This document shows positions 8,455-15,786 of a stretch of DNA of 64,000 nt, in pieces. Made by a program: the position numbers and the translations under genes. The notes under the pieces were generated by a model. It worked only from the letters and a program-made list of their open reading frames with translations. It did no database searches and was not told the origin of the DNA. The DNA is from JAZDPK01 sp043797615. Lineage in GTDB: Bacteria; Patescibacteriota; Patescibacteriia; UBA11705; JABHMO01. How positions within the stretch are numbered: position 1 is the first letter of the stretch; each line of letters opens with the position of its first letter. Location of the stretch: NCBI GenBank assembly GCA_043797615.1, contig JAZDPK010000048.1, forward strand, positions 6,905 through 70,904, written 5' to 3'.

Positions 8455-8595
8455 AGATTTAAAAAATCAGTTATCCGGAAATTCCGGATAACTGCCGCAA
8501 ACGGAAAATATTGGAACAAAAATGTATGGATTGGAGTTGTTTCCATCTTGGAAATAACTGCCAATAACGGTAAAATATCGCATAAAATTTTGTAA
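8455..8595 (+). pseudogene. Decayed RhuM-like fragment with two in-frame palindromes
   Basis: One frame stays open from about 8440 to the TAA at 8593 and encodes SVIRKFRITAANGK, then GVVSILEITANNGK 22 codons later. Both match the segment just before the DGK motif of RhuM proteins (compare SVVKDFLTTAADGK in the intact gene at 60014). Each copy carries the 25-bp palindrome: 8469-8493 (arms AGTTATCCGG and CCGGATAACT, centre AAATT, perfect) and 8535-8559 (arms AGTTGTTTCC and GGAAATAACT, one G-T pair, centre ATCTT). The two copies are 66 bp apart in the same codon phase, as if a segment had been duplicated in tandem and had diverged. Confidence 0.6.
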
Positions 8596-8629
8596 ACTTT
8601 TCGCCGAATTTTTATTTAAAAAAAAACTC

Positions 8630-9000
8630 ATGAAAAAAATACCGGACAATCAAATCGCTTTTTATCAATCGCCGGACGGATCGGTAAATATCGAGGTTTT
8701 ATTTGCCGAAGAAAATATCTGGCTTTCTCAAAAAAAGATTGCGGAGCTTTTTGATACGACGCCTCAAAATATCACCCAGCATATTAAGAATATTTATGCG
8801 GAAGGAGAGGTTGAGCGAAATGCAACTTGTAAGGATTTCTTACAAGTTCAAAAAGAAGGAATAAGGGAAGTTGAGCGAAGTACGTCGCTGTATTCATTGT
8901 AAGCCGTGATCGCCGTCGGTTATCGTGTGAACTCCGAACGAGGCGCGCAATTCCGCCAATGGGCCACCGGAATCTTAAAAAATTACATTCACAAGTTTGG
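8630..9000 (+). pseudogene. RhuM family protein gene, interrupted by a stop codon
   Basis: RhuM proteins have an N-terminal winged-helix-like DNA-binding region; their biochemical role is unclear, and some genes are in mobile islands. Here IAFYQSPDGSVNIEVLFAEENIWLSQKKIAELFDTTPQNITQHIKNIYAEGEV is intact (residues 9-62), then ATCKDFLQVQKEG with a perfect 25-bp palindrome at 8824-8848 (arms AACTTGTAAG and CTTACAAGTT, centre GATTT). A TAA at 8900 stands where the family has Glu or Asp (LYSL-stop-AVIAVGYRV), and the same frame continues with GAQFRQWATGILKNYIHK before a probable indel. The rest of the roughly 340-residue protein is missing. Confidence 0.85.
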
Positions 9001-9024
9001 TGTGTTTAATTTGATAAATTTTCT

Positions 9025-9903
9025 ATGACTGTCTCCCTCGGCATCGGACTCGCTTTCCTCGCCATGCTCTTCTGGGGTTTCGGTGATTTTTTAATTCAGA
9101 AATCAGCCAGAAAAGTGGGGGATTGGGAAACGCTTTTCTTTATCACTTTTTTCGGCGCGATCGTTTTGGCGCCTTTTGTTTGGAAAGACTTGCCCGATTT
9201 GCTGAACGGCGATCATAAAGCGTTATTGGTGATATTGGTCGCCAGCGTTTCGCTGTTAATTGCCGCGATCATTGATTTCGAAGCGCTGAAAAAAGGCAAA
9301 TTGTCAATCGTTGAGCCGATTTGGTCTTTGGAAGTGCCGCTAGCCGCGTTTCTCGCGTTTTTTCTGATCAGTGAAAAGATTTCTTTTTATCAAATAATTT
9401 TCATCGCAATCCTGTTAATTTGCCTGATGATGGTGTCTTTCCGCGAAAGAAGCTTGAAAATATCTTTTTTTCTGGAAAAAGGCGCGATCCTTGCCGTGCT
9501 CGGCGCGATTCTCATGGGAAGCGCGAACTTTTTCATGGGCTGGGGCGGCCGGGCGTCCGATCCGCTTATGGTGAATTTTTGCGCTGATATTTTCATGATG
9601 GTCGCGTCGATTATATATATTGCGGCGCAACGCAAAGTGAATTGCCTGTTTTGCGATTTGAAAGCGAATTACAAGTTTCTGCTGCCGATGGCCTTGTTGG
9701 ACAACGGCGCGTGGATCGCTTTTGTTTTGGCCATGACTTTGGCGCCGATCGCCGTGGCCACGGCTTTGTCGGAAAGCTACATTATCATCGCGGTATTGCT
9801 TGGTTTGTTTATAAACAAGGAAAAACTGCAATTCCACCAGAAAATCGGATTGGTCGGGGCGGTGGTGGCGGCGATAATATTGTCTATGATAACGTCATTC
9901 TAA
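9025..9903 (+). CDS. EamA/DMT-family transporter
   Basis: 292 residues with ten predicted membrane segments arranged as two five-helix EamA repeats (first from residue 5, second from about residue 150), the standard drug/metabolite-transporter plan. Motifs include FWGFGDFLIQK near the N-terminus and PIWSLEVPLAAFLAFFLISEKIS closing the first repeat, mirrored by VATALSESYIIIAVLLGLFINKEKL closing the second. Substrate cannot be inferred. Lies just behind the decayed rhuM, with no SD. Confidence 0.88.
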   Translation: MTVSLGIGLAFLAMLFWGFGDFLIQKSARKVGDWETLFFITFFGAIVLAPFVWKDLPDLLNGDHKALLVILVASVSLLIAAIIDFEALKKGKLSIVEPIWSLEVPLAAFLAFFLISEKISFYQIIFIAILLICLMMVSFRERSLKISFFLEKGAILAVLGAILMGSANFFMGWGGRASDPLMVNFCADIFMMVASIIYIAAQRKVNCLFCDLKANYKFLLPMALLDNGAWIAFVLAMTLAPIAVATALSESYIIIAVLLGLFINKEKLQFHQKIGLVGAVVAAIILSMITSF

Positions 9904-10044
9904 AATTATACTAATTAACCTAATTGAATTAATTATTCTAAATAAAAAATCAAAGAATAAAATCCCAAAATATTTTAGTGATTGAAATTTGGTTATTATG
10001 CATTATTTAGGTTAATTAAAATAATTAGAACAATTAGAATAATT
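9904..10044. repeat. AT-rich two-armed nonamer element (family 1, copy 3)
   Basis: Left: AATTATACT, AATTAACCT, AATTGAATT, AATTATTCT, AAATAA. Right (from 10003): TTATTT, AGGTTAATT, AAAATAATT, AGAACAATT, AGAATAATT, ending 6 bp before the ATG at 10051. An upstream ATG at 9982 reads through the right arm but the result is only a run of Ile/Arg/Leu repeats, so it is not the start. Confidence 0.92.
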
Positions 10045-10050
10045 GATAAT

Positions 10051-10734
10051 ATGAATTTATTTAATAGAATATTACTCATCTTGATAATCGTCGTTTTCGC
10101 GTCCGGCCTTTTGATTTACGGCTGGAACTATATGCACGGACGCGACTTGTCGAAGCCGCCGGAATTCAAGGCGTCGTCTTTTCCGGATTTAAACGATTAT
10201 TTTAAAATGGAGGAAGTGGCGAAAAATCTTTTCGGCGACGAATTGAATGGGAATAATACTTTGGCGACGGGTAACGGCGCCGGGCAAGTTGCGCAACCGA
10301 AAAACAGCTATGTTTACTTTAAAAATTCCTTTCGATTGCAGACCGCCGGACAAACCAACGAACTGATTAAGAGTTTTCTGAACGATTTTCCGGAATTGAA
10401 GAAATCGCCCGTTGAAAACTTGCTTTCACGGAAAATCGTAAACATCGATTTGCCCGCGTTAAACAAATCTTTGTTAACTTCAAAAATAAAAAGAAATAAG
10501 GAAGCCGCTTTGTTCGACGAAAAAACAGGTGATTTGCAATTTAAACAGGAAAAATATCAAAACGAAGTGTTAATTTTTTTGGAAACGATTTCTCCTGAAA
10601 TAATTTTAAAAACGAAATTTCCGGATGAATCCGATTACATCGCCAGAATCAGTTGCGATCCGAAAAACGCGGCGGTCGCGCCGGAATTGGAAAATTTGAA
10701 GAACAATTTCCGCGACGTGGCGGCGGTGCAATGA
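10051..10734 (+). CDS. Membrane-anchored hypothetical protein
   Basis: 227 residues from ATG 10051. A single membrane segment at about residues 5-25 (RILLILIIVVFASGLLIYGW) is followed by a soluble outer domain without cysteine pairs or recognisable motif: a short Asn/Gly linker near 70-85, then mostly helical, charged sequence (LIKSFLNDFPELKKSPVENLL). No family recognised. It has no SD and is closely preceded by the repeat. Confidence 0.65.
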   Translation: MNLFNRILLILIIVVFASGLLIYGWNYMHGRDLSKPPEFKASSFPDLNDYFKMEEVAKNLFGDELNGNNTLATGNGAGQVAQPKNSYVYFKNSFRLQTAGQTNELIKSFLNDFPELKKSPVENLLSRKIVNIDLPALNKSLLTSKIKRNKEAALFDEKTGDLQFKQEKYQNEVLIFLETISPEIILKTKFPDESDYIARISCDPKNAAVAPELENLKNNFRDVAAVQ

Positions 10735-10736
10735 AA

Positions 10737-10763
10737 TTGACAGATTTTTCAATGCGGTATAAT
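10737..10763 (+). promoter_or_regulatory. Promoter of lipoprotein gene 10817
   Basis: TTGACA (10737-10742), 15-bp spacer, TATAAT (10758-10763). The leader of about 47 nt ends with an AAGGAG SD. Confidence 0.75.
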
Positions 10764-10816
10764 ATGTGGTGGTTGCGACAGGCGAATAAACGCCCCAAAA
10801 ACCAAGGAGAGGGAAA

Positions 10817-11434
10817 ATGAACCTTGAAAAGAAAGTCTGCTTGCTGGCTTTGTTGCTCGCGGCAATAATGATCTGCGGTTGCCACAAGCCAGGCGTTGCC
10901 GGCCCGGCCGTGCCGCCGCAGACGAAAATGGATTTGGCCGACAGGGTTGTAATGGCGATGGCGCAGCACAAGTACGCGTCGTTCCGCGCGGTTACCAACG
11001 CGGCCGGCGGGAAATTGGTCATGCTCATGAATATCGGCGAAAGAGAGCCGATTCGGGAAAAGTACATTTTGTTGGTTAAAGGCCAACAGTGGAGATTCGT
11101 CGTCGAGCCGGCGCCGTTCAAAAAGGTGCCGATCAAGCCGGCATTCGCCAAACGCGAGCTGACTTTCACGAAAAAGGATTTTGATCAAGTTTTTCTGACC
11201 AATCCGAGCCTGGGAGTCCTGATCAATGTGATGCGAGTCAGGCTGAACGACTATTGGCGCCGGGGACTGATCGTTGATCCTGACATCTGCCTGAATTTAA
11301 GCTTTGAATTCTTCCCGGCCGAGCTCTATGCCGGCAAGGGAGGAACCGTGTATTTTGAAAAACACCGGTTGGCGCTGATTAATGGCGACCATTGGAATTA
11401 TCAATATTCCAGCGGGCACGCGCCGATAAAGTAG
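10817..11434 (+). CDS. Putative lipoprotein of unknown function
   Basis: 205 residues. Signal peptide LEKKVCLLALLLAAIMICGC ends in a lipobox-like ICGC with the lipidated Cys near residue 22; lgt is present at 16138. The mature part begins with a Pro/Gly linker and continues as a mixed alpha/beta domain (KYILLVKGQQWRFVVEPAPFKKV; DPDICLNLSFEFFPAELYAGKGG). No family recognised. An SD (AAGGAG, about 7 bp before the ATG), strong promoter and own terminator make it one of the single-gene units that differ from the core genes. Confidence 0.75.
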   Translation: MNLEKKVCLLALLLAAIMICGCHKPGVAGPAVPPQTKMDLADRVVMAMAQHKYASFRAVTNAAGGKLVMLMNIGEREPIREKYILLVKGQQWRFVVEPAPFKKVPIKPAFAKRELTFTKKDFDQVFLTNPSLGVLINVMRVRLNDYWRRGLIVDPDICLNLSFEFFPAELYAGKGGTVYFEKHRLALINGDHWNYQYSSGHAPIK

Positions 11435-11455
11435 ACTGTTTTATATTGAAACAAG

Positions 11456-11484
11456 AACGGCTTGGCGTCTCAAGCCGTTTTTTT
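11456..11484 (+). terminator. Intrinsic terminator
   Basis: AACGGCTTG, loop GCGTCT, CAAGCCGTT, then a run of T. Ends the 10817 unit. Confidence 0.9.
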
Positions 11485-11512
11485 AATCGGCAAAGCTAAT
11501 AAAATGGCGTGG

Positions 11513-11540
11513 TTGACAAATCCGCAAATTTTTATATAAT
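11513..11540 (+). promoter_or_regulatory. Promoter of gene 11607
   Basis: TTGACA (11513-11518), 16-bp spacer, TATAAT (11535-11540), both perfect consensus hexamers; leader of about 60 nt. Confidence 0.88.
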
Positions 11541-11606
11541 GTTCATTAATGTCCGATTGTCCATTTTGTCTTCAATCATAAATCGAGAAAGGGAAGGAGA
11601 AAGCGC

Positions 11607-12065
11607 ATGGCGGAAAAAAAGAACTCCGGCTGGTTTGGCAGGAATTTGGGAATTTTCGTTTTTGCTTTTCTGGGATTGATCCTTTCCGCGTCAATCTGGC
11701 TTATTCTGAAAAACAGCATCGCCAGCAGGCCGGCGGAAGATGATTCTTTGATTGATCGTTTGAGCGCCGGATCGGCCGCGCCAGTGGCCGTTGAAACGCA
11801 GACGGCCGGCGAAAAGTCCTACGGCCGCTTTCAAGCCAAGGTCGCCGAATTGATCGAGGCGTACATCCGCGCCAATCTTGAAAACGATCTATTGAAGCCG
11901 AATGAAGAGTGCGTTGAAATCAGGATGACGCTTCAGTTGGATACGCCGGGCGGCAAGCCTGATAAAGAAGAATATTATGTCCGTTATCAGTTGACAACGG
12001 GTAAAATATTCTTTTACAACAGCGCCGATTTCCCGCATTGCGCGGACAAACGCGCGGTGAAGTAG
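11607..12065 (+). CDS. Small membrane-anchored hypothetical protein
   Basis: 152 residues: short basic N-terminus, one membrane segment at about 13-34 (LGIFVFAFLGLILSASIWLIL), an Ala/Ser/Asp linker, then a compact outer domain (VAELIEAYIRANLENDLLKPNEECVEIRMTLQLDTPGG) with two Cys that could pair. No family recognised. GGAAGGAG SD is 11-12 bp before the ATG. Independent unit with a consensus promoter and terminator. Confidence 0.72.
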   Translation: MAEKKNSGWFGRNLGIFVFAFLGLILSASIWLILKNSIASRPAEDDSLIDRLSAGSAAPVAVETQTAGEKSYGRFQAKVAELIEAYIRANLENDLLKPNEECVEIRMTLQLDTPGGKPDKEEYYVRYQLTTGKIFFYNSADFPHCADKRAVK

Positions 12066-12071
12066 TTTTCT

Positions 12072-12110
12072 TGCGTCCTTGCTGACGATTCAGCTGGGAC
12101 GTTTTATTTT
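12072..12110 (+). terminator. Intrinsic terminator after gene 11607
   Basis: GCGTCC pairs with GGGACG around an inner GCTG/CAGC stem, followed by TTTTATTTT. A second hairpin just after it (AAAGAC with GTCTTT, 12112-12138) has its T tract on the minus strand. Confidence 0.75.
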
Positions 12111-12149
12111 AAAAGACCGCCGGTTTGGGCAGTCTTTGAAAACAAATCG

Positions 12150-12251
12150 TTATTGATAATTTTTTTGCAAGAATTTGCGCAGTTCGCGGGCGCACTCGGA
12201 ACCGCCTTGAACTTGTTTTTGAAAATAAAACAGTCCCATGGTACAGGGCAT
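12150..12251 (-). CDS. Possible 33-residue ORF or gene remnant
   Basis: Reads MPCTMGLFYFQKQVQGG then SECARELRKFLQKNYQ and stops at 12150. The charged second half looks coding, and a hairpin with T tract follows on the minus strand at 12112-12138. However, its start lies inside the prmC terminator hairpin and there is no SD, so it may be a leftover C-terminus or chance. Confidence 0.25.
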   Translation of the reverse strand: MPCTMGLFYFQKQVQGGSECARELRKFLQKNYQ

Positions 12252-12260
12252 GGGACTGTT
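12229..12260 (-). terminator. Terminator hairpin downstream of prmC
   Basis: AACAGTCCCATG pairs perfectly with CATGGGACTGTT around an 8-nt loop, and on the minus strand continues into TTTTATTTT. A very similar hairpin sits before prmC (13101-13128). Confidence 0.85.
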
Positions 12261-13092
12261 AAGCAAGTTGAATTTTTACTGCTCTGTTTTTACCGCTTAA
12301 ATCTTTCAGAATATTGATTTTTGTTTTTAGTATGTATTTACCGATAACGTTTTTCATGGAAGTTGTTTGTCGTGGATCGATTTCAATGAGAATGAATTTG
12401 GGCAGGTGTTTTAGCGAGGCAATTTGCTGAAACAGTTTATCGTATATTGCCAAACCGTTTTTTTCCGCGTAAAGCGCGTTTTGCGGCTCGTGTTTTAACG
12501 CACGGATTTTTTTACCGGGCAAATAGGGAAGATTGGCAACGATTATGTCGATTTTTTTATTGCAAATCGGTTTTAATAAATCGCCTTGATAAAATTTTAT
12601 TCTATTTAAAACGTTGTGTCGTCCGGCGTTGCGTTTGGCGATCTTAAGCGCGGACGCGGAAATGTCGGTGGCGATAACACGGACGTTTGGAATATTTTTT
12701 GTAATGGAAATCGCGATACAGCCGGATCCGGCGCCGATGTCGGCGATTGTTTTGCTGTTTTGTTGTTTTGCTGTTTTGATTATTTCCTCCGTTAATAATT
12801 CCGTTTCCGGCCGCGGGATTAAAACATTTTTATCGACAAAAAAATCCAGTCTGTAAAATTCTTTATTGTTGGTGATGTACGCGACAGGGCAGTGCGTCGC
12901 GCGTTTATCAATCAATGATTTGAAATGTTTAAGTTGTTTCGTTGTTAATTCGTGTTCAGGATGAGCGAAAATAAATTCGCGCGATTTTTTCACGACGAAA
13001 CTCAAAATAACCTCCGCGTCCAGAAGGGCGGAAGTTATTTTTTTCTGTTTAAGTTTTTTTGTTGCGTTGAAAAGCGCCGTTTTGATATTCAT
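12259..13092 (-). CDS. prmC: Peptide chain release factor N5-glutamine methyltransferase
   Basis: Methylates the Gln of the GGQ motif in release factors. 277 residues, normal length: N-terminal helical domain (DAEVILSFVVKKSREFIFAHPEHELT), then EFYRLDFFVDKNVLIPRPETELL, the SAM-binding motif IADIGAGSGCIAISI, and catalytic motif NLPYLP (a variant of the common NPPY). Directly follows prfA, its substrate gene, on the minus strand, the classic arrangement. No SD; the intergenic hairpin ends 8 bp before the ATG. Confidence 0.93.
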   Translation of the reverse strand: MNIKTALFNATKKLKQKKITSALLDAEVILSFVVKKSREFIFAHPEHELTTKQLKHFKSLIDKRATHCPVAYITNNKEFYRLDFFVDKNVLIPRPETELLTEEIIKTAKQQNSKTIADIGAGSGCIAISITKNIPNVRVIATDISASALKIAKRNAGRHNVLNRIKFYQGDLLKPICNKKIDIIVANLPYLPGKKIRALKHEPQNALYAEKNGLAIYDKLFQQIASLKHLPKFILIEIDPRQTTSMKNVIGKYILKTKINILKDLSGKNRAVKIQLA

Positions 13093-13100
13093 TTTATTGG

Positions 13101-13128
13101 CACTCCCATGCTACATAGCATGGGAGTG
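13101..13128. repeat. Hairpin between prfA and prmC
   Basis: CACTCCCATG and CATGGGAGTG form a 10-bp perfect stem with an 8-nt loop. It resembles the hairpin after prmC (CAGTCCCATG stem), so prmC is bracketed by two related hairpins. It lacks a T tract on the minus strand and more likely spaces or attenuates than terminates. Confidence 0.65.
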
Positions 13129-13141
13129 TTTATCTTAGAAT

Positions 13142-14197
13142 TTATTTCTGCAATTTCAACTCCGCCATTTTCAAAGCGTCGATGATGACGTCGATGCGGC
13201 CGTTCATGATGTTTTCCATGTTGTGCCAGCTTTCCTTGATGCGGTGGTCGGTCACCCGGTCCTGCGGGTAATTGTAAGTCCTAATTTTTTCGCTGCGGTC
13301 GCCGGTGCCGATCTGCGCGTTGCGGTCGGCGCCAAGTTCTTTTTTGCGTTTGTCCTCGGCCATTTCGTAGAGCCGGGAGCGGAGAACGGCCATCGCTTTT
13401 TCGCGGTTTTGCGCCTGCGAGCGCTCGTCCTGGCAATTGATCACGAGTCCGCTCGGCAAATGGGTGATGCGGACGGCGGAATAGGTGGTGTTGACGCTTT
13501 GACCGCCGTGACCGCCGGCGCAGAAGGTGTCGATCTTAAGATCTTTCGGATTGACTTGAATATCCACTTCCTCGGCTTCCGGCAAGACGGCCACGGTCGC
13601 GGCGGACGTGTGGATGCGGCCGCTTTTTTCCGTGTCCGGAACGCGCTGCACCCGGTGCGTGCCGCTTTCGTATTTCAGCGTGCCGTAAACGTTCCTTCCG
13701 GTTATTTCAAAAATTATTTCCTTGAATCCGCCGATGCCGATGCGGTTCGACGAGAGGATTCTCACTTTCCATTTCTGCGCTTCGGCGAAATGCGAATACA
13801 TCCTGAATAAATTGGCCGCGAACAGCGCCGCTTCGTCGCCTCCCGTGCCGGCGCGAATTTCCAGGATCGCGTTTTTTCTGTCTTTCGGATCCTGCGGCCG
13901 GAGCGCCTGGCCCAAGTCTTTTTCAATCCGGCCGATTTGCGGTTCGAGTGCCGCGATTTCTTCTTTGGCGATGGCGATAAGCTCGGCGTCCGTTGCCGTT
14001 TTCAGCGTTTCTTCCGCTTGTTTCAAATTGGAAACGGCTTTTTCGTATTTTTCAATGATGCCCATTATTTCTCTTAAATCGTTGTGTTCGGAAGTGGCAG
14101 TCTTCAATTTGCTCGGATTATTTAAAACCGAAAAATCTTGAAGCTGTTGTTCAAGTTCGGCGCAACGTTTTTTTATCTGGTTTATCTTTTCGATCAT
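13142..14197 (-). CDS. prfA: Peptide chain release factor 1
   Basis: Recognises UAA/UAG and triggers peptide release. 351 residues. [22 protein letters not shown], the [23 protein letters not shown] segment with the catalytic GGQ, and the C-terminal block [18 protein letters not shown] are all diagnostic. The residues around GGQ ([13 protein letters not shown]) differ from the usual SGAGGQHVNKT but the catalytic triplet is intact. Upstream of prmC in the same direction. No SD. Confidence 0.94.
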   Translation of the reverse strand: MIEKINQIKKRCAELEQQLQDFSVLNNPSKLKTATSEHNDLREIMGIIEKYEKAVSNLKQAEETLKTATDAELIAIAKEEIAALEPQIGRIEKDLGQALRPQDPKDRKNAILEIRAGTGGDEAALFAANLFRMYSHFAEAQKWKVRILSSNRIGIGGFKEIIFEITGRNVYGTLKYESGTHRVQRVPDTEKSGRIHTSAATVAVLPEAEEVDIQVNPKDLKIDTFCAGGHGGQSVNTTYSAVRITHLPSGLVINCQDERSQAQNREKAMAVLRSRLYEMAEDKRKKELGADRNAQIGTGDRSEKIRTYNYPQDRVTDHRIKESWHNMENIMNGRIDVIIDALKMAELKLQK

Positions 14198-14205
14198 ATT
14201 TATAA

Positions 14206-14465
14206 ACTCTAAATACTAAATCCTAAATCAGTGCAGCGCAGTCGTGCCGACAGGCTGCACTGCGCTGTCTAAACAAATTCAATCCCTCGACAAGCTCGGG
14301 ATAAAATTCAAAGCACAAAATCCCGAAGTGATCCCGTTGGGATAAATCTAAAATTTAAAAAATAAATTTCAAAAATGAAAACTCACTTGGTAATTAACGA
14401 TAACAAAGTAATCAACTATTAAACCGATAAACAACGTTCTTTATCGTCAACTTTTCCCGTTTGCA
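14206..14465. repeat. Repeat-packed gap upstream of prfA
   Basis: No gene. It holds AT-rich 9-bp units (ACTCTAAAT, ACTAAATCC), a 45-bp segment at 14225-14269 that is identical to 35343-35387 and folds through GCAGCGCAGT and ACTGCGCTGT, a 19-bp palindrome at 14283-14301 (TCCCTCGAC and GCTCGGGA), and a 22-bp palindrome at 14321-14342 (TCCCGAAGTGA and TCCCGTTGGGA) that recurs at 36841 and 47750. Confidence 0.85.
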
Positions 14466-14511
14466 ATAAAAAGCCGCCCTTTCATTATACCACGAAAAAG
14501 AGGGCGGCTTA
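14466..14511 (-). terminator. Terminator of rpmE
   Basis: On the minus strand AAGCCGCCCT pairs with AGGGCGGCTT, followed by TTTATT. Confidence 0.88.
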
Positions 14512-14518
14512 ACAAAGG

Positions 14519-14761
14519 TTAATTTTTCGTCGCTTTGGCTTTTTTCTTCGGCGCGGTTGATTTTTTCGCCAGGCGCTCGGTGAATTTTTCCACGCGCCGG
14601 GCCGTGTCAACGAGCTTCTGCTTGCCGGTGTAGTACGGATGGCACAGGCTGCAGATTTCCGTCTTGATGTGCTCGGTCGTCGAGCCGGTGGCGAATTCGC
14701 TGCCGCACGCGCAGGTTACTTTGGCGTTTTTGTAGTATTTCGGATGAATGTCTTTTTTCAT
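14519..14761 (-). CDS. rpmE: 50S ribosomal protein L31
   Basis: 80 residues starting [20 protein letters not shown]. The zinc-type Cys set is present (CAC near 17-19, then [24 protein letters not shown]), the standard L31 core, plus a short Lys/Ala tail. I place the start at the ATG at 14761, where L31 begins; the frame is open further up but reaches into the promoter and tandem repeat. Promoter at 14797-14825 and terminator at 14466-14511 define a single-gene unit. Confidence 0.94.
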   Translation of the reverse strand: MKKDIHPKYYKNAKVTCACGSEFATGSTTEHIKTEICSLCHPYYTGKQKLVDTARRVEKFTERLAKKSTAPKKKAKATKN

Positions 14762-14796
14762 ATGGATGCGGATTTGTTTAAATGTTAAGTAAAAGA

Positions 14797-14825
14797 ATGA
14801 TATCATATAAATAATTTTTGTGCAA
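14797..14825 (-). promoter_or_regulatory. Promoter of rpmE
   Basis: Minus strand TTGCAC (14825-14820), 17-bp spacer, TATCAT (14802-14797). Confidence 0.6.
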
Positions 14826-14827
14826 GT

Positions 14828-14879
14828 CGTGTACCGTATGGCGCACGGCAAGCCGTGTACCGTATGGTGCACGGCAAGC
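14828..14879. repeat. Two tandem 26-bp repeats
   Basis: Two copies (14828-14853 and 14854-14879) differing at one base. Each contains GTGTACC, GTAT, then GGYGCAC, itself a dyad. They lie just upstream of the rpmE -35 box, a place where a regulator could bind; that role is inference. Confidence 0.8.
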
Positions 14880-14953
14880 GGTCGTTTCTTCGGCAAAAAC
14901 AACCGGCGGATATGCCATAATTTTCGCAAATTTGAGGGCTTATTCCGGCCTAA

Positions 14954-15134
14954 GAGGCTGTCTAAAAAGTTTCTTTTGAGCTATAAAATTTAGAATTTCG
15001 AACCTGCCTGCCGGCAGGCGGGCGAAAATTATGAAAAGCGAGGAGGTTTAATCAAGATTAAGCTGACGAGCTTTGAACAATTTGCAGCCGAAATTATAGA
15101 TTTTTAGCCAAATACGAACTTTTTAGACAGGCTC
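14954..15134. mobile_element. Candidate MITE (181 bp) with terminal inverted repeats
   Basis: Ends are GAGGCTGTCTAAAAAGTT and its near-perfect inverse AACTTTTTAGACAGGCTC, one mismatch in 18. TAA flanks both sides (14951-14953 and 15135-15137), a possible 3-bp target duplication. Inner sequence continues to pair weakly and contains a CCTGCCTGCCGGCAGGCG palindrome (15003-15022). No transposase is encoded, so it would need one in trans. Confidence 0.8.
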
Positions 15135-15227
15135 TAAAGCGCATGTGGATAAATATTTGAAAAAATATGCTATAATTAAATCAACAGGAAGGCAAATAAA
15201 ATTGACGGTTTGTCATTTTGTAATTTT

Positions 15228-15554
15228 ATGAAAAACAAATTTTTAAAAGGCGCGGCGCTGGGCGCGATCGTGGGAGCGGCTCTTGAAATATTTTTTAATC
15301 CGTCCACCGGCAGGAAGAATCGCGCGAAATTCGGCAAAGCGGCGAAAGAGGTGAGCACGAAATTGTCAAACGAAGCGGCGAAATTCGGCGCCATCGGCAA
15401 AAAGGAATACGAGGCGATCGTGGACAACGTGATTAAAAAATACGATAAGGATGATCTGTTGAGCGCGGAAGCGTGGGAAGAAATCGCCAAGGAATTGAAA
15501 GCGCGCTGGGCGGACGTACAGAAGGAAATAAAGAAGGCTAAAATCAAAAAGTGA
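15228..15554 (+). CDS. YtxH-like small protein
   Basis: About 108 residues from ATG 15228 (an in-frame ATG six codons earlier is possible). KNKFLKGAALGAIVGAALEIFFNPSTGRKNRAKF is the Gly/Ala membrane segment plus the PxxGxxxR tail of YtxH/GvpP-type proteins, followed by an amphipathic helical region rich in Lys and Glu. Members are small membrane-attached stress-associated proteins with no known activity. A TATAAT at 15171-15176 may be its -10 box. Confidence 0.75.
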   Translation: MKNKFLKGAALGAIVGAALEIFFNPSTGRKNRAKFGKAAKEVSTKLSNEAAKFGAIGKKEYEAIVDNVIKKYDKDDLLSAEAWEEIAKELKARWADVQKEIKKAKIKK

Positions 15555-15569
15555 TTACTTGAGAAAAGA

Positions 15570-15607
15570 GCGACTAAAGTCGCGGAGAACCCCGGCTAAA
15601 GCCGGGT
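15570..15607. repeat. Two adjacent TAAA-loop hairpins
   Basis: GCGAC-TAAA-GTCGC and CCCGGC-TAAA-GCCGGG follow one another after the YtxH gene. Both use the same loop, as if two members of one hairpin family sit together. A separate hairpin with T tract (15680-15711) may terminate transcription. Confidence 0.6.
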
Positions 15608-15711
15608 CGAGGATCTGATTTTTTTTGTGTATTACGAAACTTGAAAAAGTTTTGTCAATATAGAATCCTAAAGAGAGAAGAAAAAGAGCCAAGGGAAGGT
15701 TCTTTTTCTTT

Positions 15712-15740
15712 TTGACAAGAGAATTATAACGAATTATAAT
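15712..15740 (+). promoter_or_regulatory. Promoter of gene 15787
   Basis: TTGACA (15712-15717), 17 bp, TATAAT (15735-15740); perfect consensus. The leader ends in AAAAGGAGG. Confidence 0.9.
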
Positions 15741-15786
15741 ATTAGCACGGTGATTTTCTCAAATTTTTCCAAAAGGAGGAAACGTA

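Noticed and set aside
5776..10044. The AT-rich repeats might be CRISPR arrays
   Set aside because: Units are 9 bp, contiguous and mirrored; there are no spacers of 30-40 bp and no cas genes.
9982..10050. ATG-led extension of the gene at 10051 (and similar extension at 20707) encoding RLIKIIRTIRI-type repeats
   Set aside because: This is only translation through the arms of the nonamer element; the family-like start with a membrane segment begins after it.
14954..15134. Riboswitch or leader RNA upstream of the YtxH gene
   Set aside because: The fold is explained by the terminal inverted repeats of a MITE and lacks a conserved core.
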